This document shows, piece after piece, positions 7,503-11,294 of a stretch of 11,294 nt of DNA. A program made the position numbers and the translations under genes. The notes under the pieces are model-generated. The model did not search any database. It had not been told where the DNA came from and saw only the letters and a list, made by a program, of their open reading frames with translations. Each line of letters begins with the position of its first letter. The first letter of the stretch is position 1. The DNA lies in contig PMCR01000550.1 of assembly GCA_003155465.1 (NCBI GenBank), positions 140-11,433 on the forward strand, written 5' to 3'. The stretch is from Myxococcales bacterium (GTDB taxonomy: Bacteria; Myxococcota; Polyangia; Fen-1088).

Positions 7503-8758
7503 GAGACCTTGCCCGAAAGTCCCTGGGCCAGCTTGCTGCGCAACTCCTGATCCTCGTAGCTTTCATCCAGCAACTCACGGAAGGCGGCCGCGTCACGCGC
7601 CGAGGAGTCCTTGGGCCGCGGGCTAAACAATCGTCTGAGTACGCCCATCTCGCCCTCGGGCTCGGGTGCGGCCTCGGCCGCCAAAGCCGGGGCAGGCTCG
7701 TCGGAGTATTCCCGTACAGCGGGCAGGTTTCCCATCACGGCCGCGACGGGAATCTCGACAGTCCCTTCCAGCGACGCCAAGAGAGCGATTCCCGCCTCGC
7801 TGGCCCCCAGCACCATGGTCCGGCCGTTCACCCGTGCCACTAGCAGTGTCCGCTTGGGTCCGATGGCGGCGGTTTCCAGAATTTGGATCATACCCTGGCG
7901 TCGCGTGCGCCGGCGGGTAAGCGCCAACACGCCGCCGGCCACCCCCACCAGCATGACGACGGCCAGGACCGACCATGAACCGGAGCGGCCGCCGCCGGCG
8001 ACCGCGGCCACGGGAGCGGAGGCGCTGTGAGCCGGGGCCAAGGGGCTGGGAGCGGCTGTCGCCGCGGCAGCAGGCTCGGTTGTCAAAGGCGCTATCCCCG
8101 GGGCCTGGGCATCGTGCCCAAGGGGTTGCGCGGTTCCGGCAAGCACCGGTGCGGTGGCGGCGGGTGCCGCCGGCTTGCCTTCCAGTGCGGGCAGGGCGGT
8201 GGCCGCGAGTCTTTCATTCGGCTGGTCCCCGGCGAGGGCTGCTCGATTCTCGTCTTCTTCGGGTTCCGTCTTGGCCGCGAAAGGCATCTCTGCGGGCAGA
8301 GCCAGCGCGGCCTGGAGCAACTCCTGTGAGGCGGTGTGGCTGGCGGGCTTGTCTATGCGGCGACCCTCAGCGGTCGGGCTCTTGCGTCCTTGGGCGGTCA
8401 CGGCGGCAACGGCGTTCGAGTCGCAAGAAAACTGCACGCGAAGCCCTGACGGCAGGGTTTCGACGGCTGCAGGCTCGCGGCAGTGCACGCCGGGTTCGAG
8501 CGGAACCTCGAGCTTGGTGTAGCGCGAGCGGGTGCGGGCCACGATGGGGCGGTCGCCGTTTTCGAAAGACGCACGCTCTGGGGTGGTGCCGTCGACGAAA
8601 ATGTAAAGCAGGCTCTCGCCGGTCATGGGCCTGGCCGCGCGAGCAGGGATCGGCTCCGAGGTGGCGACTTCGATGATCACGCTGTTGTCTTGGGCCTCGC
8701 TGGTAACACCCGTGACGGTGATGGCGGCAAGTGGAAGCAAGGCCAGTTGGGTCAACAT
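7499..8758 (-). CDS. fliO: FliO-type export assembly protein with long AMIN-like periplasmic region
   Basis: At 419 residues this is much longer than usual FliO (roughly 100-150). The C-terminal part is typical FliO: a membrane helix at about 262-281, basic RRRTRRQ, then MIQILETAAIGPKRTLLV and NGRTMVLGASEAGIALLASL (290-330). FliO helps FliP oligomerise into the export pore. Residues 1-19 look like an export signal, although it lacks early basic residues. Residues 12-115 (ITVTGVTSEAQDNSVIIEVA..., LLYIFVDGT) resemble an AMIN fold, a beta domain that in other proteins binds peptidoglycan or secretin partners. Residues 120-258 are low-complexity Ala/Pro-rich linker. A charged tail (LLDESYEDQELRSKLAQGL) ends the protein. 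The start is set by a strong AAGGAGG seven bases upstream that overlaps the fliN stop. FliO identity also rests on position between fliN and fliP; the AMIN assignment is by eye. Confidence 0.85.
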   Translation of the reverse strand: MLTQLALLPLAAITVTGVTSEAQDNSVIIEVATSEPIPARAARPMTGESLLYIFVDGTTPERASFENGDRPIVARTRSRYTKLEVPLEPGVHCREPAAVETLPSGLRVQFSCDSNAVAAVTAQGRKSPTAEGRRIDKPASHTASQELLQAALALPAEMPFAAKTEPEEDENRAALAGDQPNERLAATALPALEGKPAAPAATAPVLAGTAQPLGHDAQAPGIAPLTTEPAAAATAAPSPLAPAHSASAPVAAVAGGGRSGSWSVLAVVMLVGVAGGVLALTRRRTRRQGMIQILETAAIGPKRTLLVARVNGRTMVLGASEAGIALLASLEGTVEIPVAAVMGNLPAVREYSDEPAPALAAEAAPEPEGEMGVLRRLFSPRPKDSSARDAAAFRELLDESYEDQELRSKLAQGLSGKVS

Positions 8759-8765
8759 CAGGCGT

Positions 8766-8772
8766 CCTCCTT
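8766..8772 (-). promoter_or_regulatory. Strong ribosome binding site of fliO
   Basis: Minus-strand AAGGAGG, seven bases before the fliO ATG at 8758. It overlaps the fliN TAA stop codon. It decides the fliO start and argues that the long N-terminal periplasmic region is truly translated. Confidence 0.85.
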
Positions 8773-9073
8773 AGCGTAGGCGTGCGATTCGTTCCGATGG
8801 ACTGACGATGTCGGTGATGCGAATGCCGAACTTGTCATTGACCACCACGGCCTCACCGCGCGCCACCAAACGGCCATTGATAAGGATGTCGAGAGCCTCG
8901 CCCGCGATCTTGTCCAGCTCGATCACCGAACCGGGGCTCAGGTTGAGCAGGTCCTGGATCGACATGCGCGCCCGCCCCAGCTCCACCGAAAGATCGAGCG
9001 GCACGTCGAGCAACAGATCGAGGCGCCTTCCTTGTGCTCCGGAATCGGGGGTGTTGAGATTTTCCTCGGCCAT
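8771..9073 (-). CDS. fliN: Flagellar motor switch protein FliN
   Basis: A 100-residue C-ring protein that works with FliM in rotor switching and, through FliH, in docking the export ATPase. Almost the whole protein is one SpoA domain: LDLLLDVPLDLSVELGRARMSIQDLLNLSPGSVIELDKIAGEALDILINGRLVARGEAVVVNDKFGIRITDI spans residues 18-89 in order, and is very typical. The variable N-terminal tail is only about 16 residues, shorter than in E. coli FliN (137 residues). The gap to fliM is 22 bases, with AGGAG and AAAAGGAAA upstream of the ATG. It is the small partner of the FliM encoded just upstream. Confidence 0.97.
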   Translation of the reverse strand: MAEENLNTPDSGAQGRRLDLLLDVPLDLSVELGRARMSIQDLLNLSPGSVIELDKIAGEALDILINGRLVARGEAVVVNDKFGIRITDIVSPSERIARLR

Positions 9074-9095
9074 GGTTTCCTTTTGCTCCTGGTCG

Positions 9096-10127
9096 CTACG
9101 CGGCTGCCTGGGTGAAACTGTGGGGGGCCGTGCGCGCGGGCCGGTTGGTGGCGGCTCCCTGCACGACGGACTTCAAGACCTCGACAGCCATTCCGCCCCC
9201 GACCACCTTGGGCAAGGCGGTCATCTTGGGGCGCTCCTGCACCAGCACCGGTAGCGGCGAGCCCTCGCTGGTGTTGAGCGTGACCACGTCGCCGACCTTC
9301 AGGCCGAGCAGGTCACTCAGACGCAGATGGTAGCGACCCATCTCGACCCGCAACTCGACCTCCACCAGTTCCAGTTCATGAGCCAGCGCGTGTCCGAAGC
9401 GTACGTCACGCTGCCCACCCAGGCGGGGCGGCGAACTCAGCAGCTTCTTGGCCGCCTCCACCGCAGCGTAGGGGATGGCCAGCATCAGGCGGCCGTCGGC
9501 CGGGCCAGTGATCTCGAAGGCACACAGAATGGCCACGTCGCTGGGTGTGGCAATGGCGGCCATGCGCGGATCGGACTCGAAGCGCAGGACCTGCGGCTTG
9601 AACGACAGCACGCCCTCCCACGATGTGGCCATCGCATCAGCCAACATGCTGAGCACATTGCGCAGCACGACCTTCTCCACGTGGGTCAGCTCGGACCGCG
9701 TAGCGCCGGGTTCGGACTTGGCCTTGCGATCGCCGAGCGACGCGGCCAGCAGCGACTGGGCCAGCGGTCCCTCGACAATGACCAGCGCCATCCCGTGTCC
9801 GGCGCCCAGGCTCATCACGCCGATGGCGTTTTGACCGTTGAGAAAACTGTTGATGTCGGCGAACTTCATCAAGCTGGCGGGCGCGGCCGTCACCCGCAAT
9901 TCCAAGCGGGTGCGCCCGGACAGGGTGCGGCCGAAGAGTGAGGCGATGCGGTCGTTGATGGAATCCAGGGTGGGCATCTGGCCGCGAATGATGCGGTCCT
10001 GGCTGGTCAGGTCGTAGGGCACCACCGGCCCCTTGGCATCAGGCGCGGCGCCGTCGGGAGGAACCTGACCCTCCTGGATCGCCTGCATCAGGGCTTCGAT
10101 TTCTGTGGGGTCGAGGGGAGATGCCAT
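9096..10127 (-). CDS. fliM: Flagellar motor switch protein FliM
   Basis: A 343-residue C-ring protein that binds phosphorylated CheY and changes the direction of motor rotation. The N-terminal LDPTEIEALMQAI at 5-17 matches the CheY-binding LSQxEIDALL helix. A linker (19-40) leads to the CheC-like middle domain (about 42-235), beginning YDLTSQDRIIRGQMPTLDSI, with SLGAGHGMALVIVEGPLA at 106-123 corresponding to the GGxG region that contacts FliG. The C-terminal SpoA domain (about 250-318) includes VEVELRVEMGRYHLRLSDLL and VGDVVTLNTSEGSPLPVLV, which pairs with FliN. Length is normal. The gap after fliL is 16 bases, with AAAGG nine bases upstream of the ATG. The presence of the CheY helix implies chemotactic control of the motor. 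Confidence 0.97.
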   Translation of the reverse strand: MASPLDPTEIEALMQAIQEGQVPPDGAAPDAKGPVVPYDLTSQDRIIRGQMPTLDSINDRIASLFGRTLSGRTRLELRVTAAPASLMKFADINSFLNGQNAIGVMSLGAGHGMALVIVEGPLAQSLLAASLGDRKAKSEPGATRSELTHVEKVVLRNVLSMLADAMATSWEGVLSFKPQVLRFESDPRMAAIATPSDVAILCAFEITGPADGRLMLAIPYAAVEAAKKLLSSPPRLGGQRDVRFGHALAHELELVEVELRVEMGRYHLRLSDLLGLKVGDVVTLNTSEGSPLPVLVQERPKMTALPKVVGGGMAVEVLKSVVQGAATNRPARTAPHSFTQAAA

Positions 10128-10143
10128 GGAGGGGACCTTTGGA

Positions 10144-10662
10144 CTACTGGATGATGAAGTCGGTGATGTACAGAGCGCGGACGCGGTGGCCTGGTACGAT
10201 CTCGTCCAGGCGTTTCAGCAGGGCGGTCTTGGTCCGTTCGATACCTTCGCTGCCGCGTAGCTCGTCGAGGGTTCGATCGGAAAAGTAGGTGATGACCGAG
10301 TCGCGGATCTGCGGCAGACGCGCCTGTACGATCTCCTTGTCGGCGTCGCCGGTGACCTCCACGTCGAAGGCCACGCGTACATACCTGTCCTGGTCGACCC
10401 CACGAAGCTGGATGACGAAATTTTCTAGCTTGAGGACAGGCCCGGGTCCTGGGCCACGCCCGCCGCTTGCCGCCTCGCCGTGTTCGCTGGGCGCTGGCGC
10501 CTCAACGCTGGCAGGGGCAGAAGCCGCGGGCTTTCTCATCACCATGAACAGCACCGCGCCCATCATCGCGACGTTCACCACCAGGATGATGGGAAGCAAC
10601 TTGTTTGCGCTCAAGCGTGGGGCTGCCACTACCGCCGGGGCTGGTTCTTCAGTCTGTGCCAT
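10144..10662 (-). CDS. fliL: Flagellar basal body-associated protein FliL
   Basis: A 172-residue single-pass inner-membrane protein that surrounds the MotAB stator units and supports torque at high load. Residues 1-21 are cytoplasmic and proline-rich, 22-43 form the membrane helix (LLPIILVVNVAMMGAVLFMVM), then an Ala/Pro/Gly-rich linker (44-76), and the periplasmic FliL domain from 77 (LKLENFVIQLRG, RYVRVAFDVEV, LPQIRDSVITYFSDRTLDEL, LLKRLDEIVPGHRVRALYITDFIIQ), whose end YITDFIIQ is diagnostic. GGAGA lies about seven bases upstream of the ATG. It is the first gene of the operon, directly after a candidate sigma-54 promoter. Confidence 0.96.
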   Translation of the reverse strand: MAQTEEPAPAVVAAPRLSANKLLPIILVVNVAMMGAVLFMVMRKPAASAPASVEAPAPSEHGEAASGGRGPGPGPVLKLENFVIQLRGVDQDRYVRVAFDVEVTGDADKEIVQARLPQIRDSVITYFSDRTLDELRGSEGIERTKTALLKRLDEIVPGHRVRALYITDFIIQ

Positions 10663-10685
10663 TGCGATTCTCCAGCAGGTGGTTC

Positions 10686-10701
10686 AGCAAGCGGCGTGCC
10701 T
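10686..10701 (-). promoter_or_regulatory. Candidate sigma-54 promoter of the fliL operon
   Basis: On the minus strand AGGCACGCCGCTTGCT matches the sigma-54 consensus TGGCACG-N4-TTGCW with one mismatch. The invariant GG (10700-10699) and GC (10688-10687) are separated by exactly ten bases, as the consensus requires. A start of transcription about 12 bases past GC would be near 10675, just ahead of the fliL ribosome binding site at 10673-10669, giving a very short leader of about 13 bases. Sigma-54 control of mid-class flagellar operons is well known. No activator gene lies in this window. Confidence 0.65.
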
Positions 10702-10732
10702 GTCGAGCGGCAATGATCCCGCGGGGTTCTGC

Positions 10733-10750
10733 GTGTCAGGCCACTGACGC
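10733..10750. promoter_or_regulatory. Inverted repeat GTCA-N6-TGAC, possible activator site
   Basis: GTGTCAGGCCACTGACGC is an inverted repeat: perfect five-base arms GTCAG and CTGAC around GCCA, extending to seven bases with one mismatch. It lies about 60-75 bases upstream of the predicted fliL transcription start, a usual place for an enhancer-binding protein. The GTCA-N6-TGAC spacing is like that reported for FleQ-type flagellar activators. The half GTGTCAGG recurs 30 bases away at 10763-10770. Function is inferred only. Confidence 0.4.
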
Positions 10751-10845
10751 GGCCAGGTTTCGGTGTCAGGATGGTGGCGGGGCGCGAAACTGGAATGCGC
10801 GGTCCGACCTGCCCGGCGGAGCCGAATTTTCCGACACGCCGTAGC

Positions 10846-10873
10846 TAAAGACTCGATGCTATTGCGCCGAAAT
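10846..10873 (+). promoter_or_regulatory. Candidate sigma-28 (FliA) promoter of the HDOD gene
   Basis: TAAAGACT at 10846-10853 and GCCGAAAT at 10866-10873 resemble the FliA consensus TAAAGTTT-N11-GCCGATAA, with a 12-base spacer (one longer than consensus). Transcription would begin near 10880, about 33 bases before the HDOD start codon. The strong points are TAAAG and GCCGA; the weak points are the spacer and the last bases of the -10. Confidence 0.5.
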
Positions 10874-10898
10874 ACAGATCATGGCGATGGGAACGCTT

Positions 10899-10905
10899 AG
10901 GTGGG
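10899..10905 (+). promoter_or_regulatory. Ribosome binding site of the HDOD gene
   Basis: AGGTGGG lies seven bases before the ATG at 10913. An in-frame GTG at 10901 lies inside this motif and directly follows an in-frame TAG, so the spacing favours ATG 10913 as the start. Confidence 0.6.
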
Positions 10906-10912
10906 TTCGTAC

Positions 10913-11294
10913 ATGAATGTGGCCCATTCTCACCCGGACCATCCGAGGGAACCGTCCATCGAAACCTTCGAGCCGGGTATCCTCACGCACAAGATCGAGG
11001 ACATCGCCCTGCGGGCCGTAACCGACAGCAAGGCGATCCAGCGCAGCTTGCCCGACGTCGCGGCGCAGGTGCTCGAGCTGTGCCAGCTTGCCTACACCGA
11101 CGCAGGCCGGGTCGAGAAGGCGGTCAGCAAGGATCCCTTCATCAGCGGTCAGTTGGTGTCAGTGGCCAACTCCGCCATGTTCGCCCCCCGGGTTCCCATC
11201 GTCGGGGTGCGCGATGCCGTGGTTCGCCTGGGCCTCGACAACGTGTGCGACATCGTGATGATGATCGTGAGCAACTCGACCATGTACCGGGTCA
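10913..11294 (+). CDS. HDOD-domain signalling protein, 3' end cut by window edge
   Basis: The visible 127 residues begin an HDOD-domain protein, an HD-like fold usually without catalytic metal residues that is found in regulators of motility, chemotaxis and stress signalling. From residue 46 the sequence runs LPDVAAQVLELCQLAYTD, then VSKDPFISGQLVSVANSAMF (71-90) and VPIVGVRDAVVRLGLDNVCDIV (94-115); the DP, NSA and AVxRLG landmarks are the family pattern. The first 45 residues are polar and not recognised. It is transcribed away from the flagellar operon from a shared 250-base region, and a sigma-28-like promoter lies just upstream, so a role in motility or its regulation is plausible but not shown. 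What follows the HDOD domain (for example a response or GGDEF domain) cannot be seen. Confidence 0.85.
   Translation, partial: MNVAHSHPDHPREPSIETFEPGILTHKIEDIALRAVTDSKAIQRSLPDVAAQVLELCQLAYTDAGRVEKAVSKDPFISGQLVSVANSAMFAPRVPIVGVRDAVVRLGLDNVCDIVMMIVSNSTMYRV

Noticed and set aside
10821..10828. Second GCCGAATT, a possible sigma-28 -10 element
   Set aside because: No TAAA-like -35 lies about 15 bases upstream of it, and it is farther from the HDOD start than the better candidate.
10901..10903. GTG as an alternative start for the HDOD protein
   Set aside because: It lies inside the best ribosome binding site, directly after a stop codon, and adds only four residues.
10663..10912. Possible small gene or RNA in the divergent intergenic region
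   Set aside because: No open frame with coding character and a ribosome binding site, and no clear stem-loop with a T run; the region is explained by promoters and regulatory sites.

Overview
The window holds a late flagellar operon on the minus strand, reading from right to left: fliL, fliM, fliN, fliO, fliP, fliQ, fliR, flhB, flhA, flhF, flhG and a fliA that runs off the left edge. A divergent plus-strand gene for an HDOD-domain signalling protein starts near position 10913 and runs off the right edge. The DNA is GC-rich. The fliL-to-fliA order with flhF and flhG, a candidate sigma-54 promoter and an HDOD neighbour suggest a polarly flagellated, Gram-negative proteobacterium or a deltaproteobacterial-type lineage (Myxococcota, Bdellovibrionota, Desulfobacterota). 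This placement is inference only; no marker gene is present.

Layout. Positions 10662-8771 encode the stator/basal-body protein FliL and the switch proteins FliM and FliN. Positions 8758-2584 encode the membrane part of the flagellar type III export apparatus: FliO, FliP, FliQ, FliR, FlhB, FlhA. Positions 2570-592 encode FlhF and FlhG, the GTPase/ATPase pair that sets flagellar place and number. Positions 581-1 encode most of the flagellar sigma factor FliA (sigma-28). Genes overlap by 1-4 bases or are separated by 2-22 bases, and several ribosome binding sites overlap the previous stop codon, so the run looks like one translationally coupled transcript.

Regulation. The 250-base gap between fliL and the HDOD gene carries a good sigma-54 -24/-12 match just upstream of fliL, a sigma-28-like element upstream of the HDOD gene, and between them an inverted repeat GTCA-N6-TGAC that could bind an NtrC-family activator. 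This suggests a cascade: sigma-54 drives the operon, which makes FliA, and FliA drives the divergent HDOD gene.

Oddities worth attention are a FliO much longer than usual with an apparent periplasmic AMIN-like domain, a FliP that lacks the N-terminal signal peptide, a FliA with a changed DWxPR motif, and a 21-bp tandem repeat in the FlhA linker. Otherwise this is a conserved flagellar locus; I see no mobile element, RNA gene, CRISPR array or intrinsic terminator.
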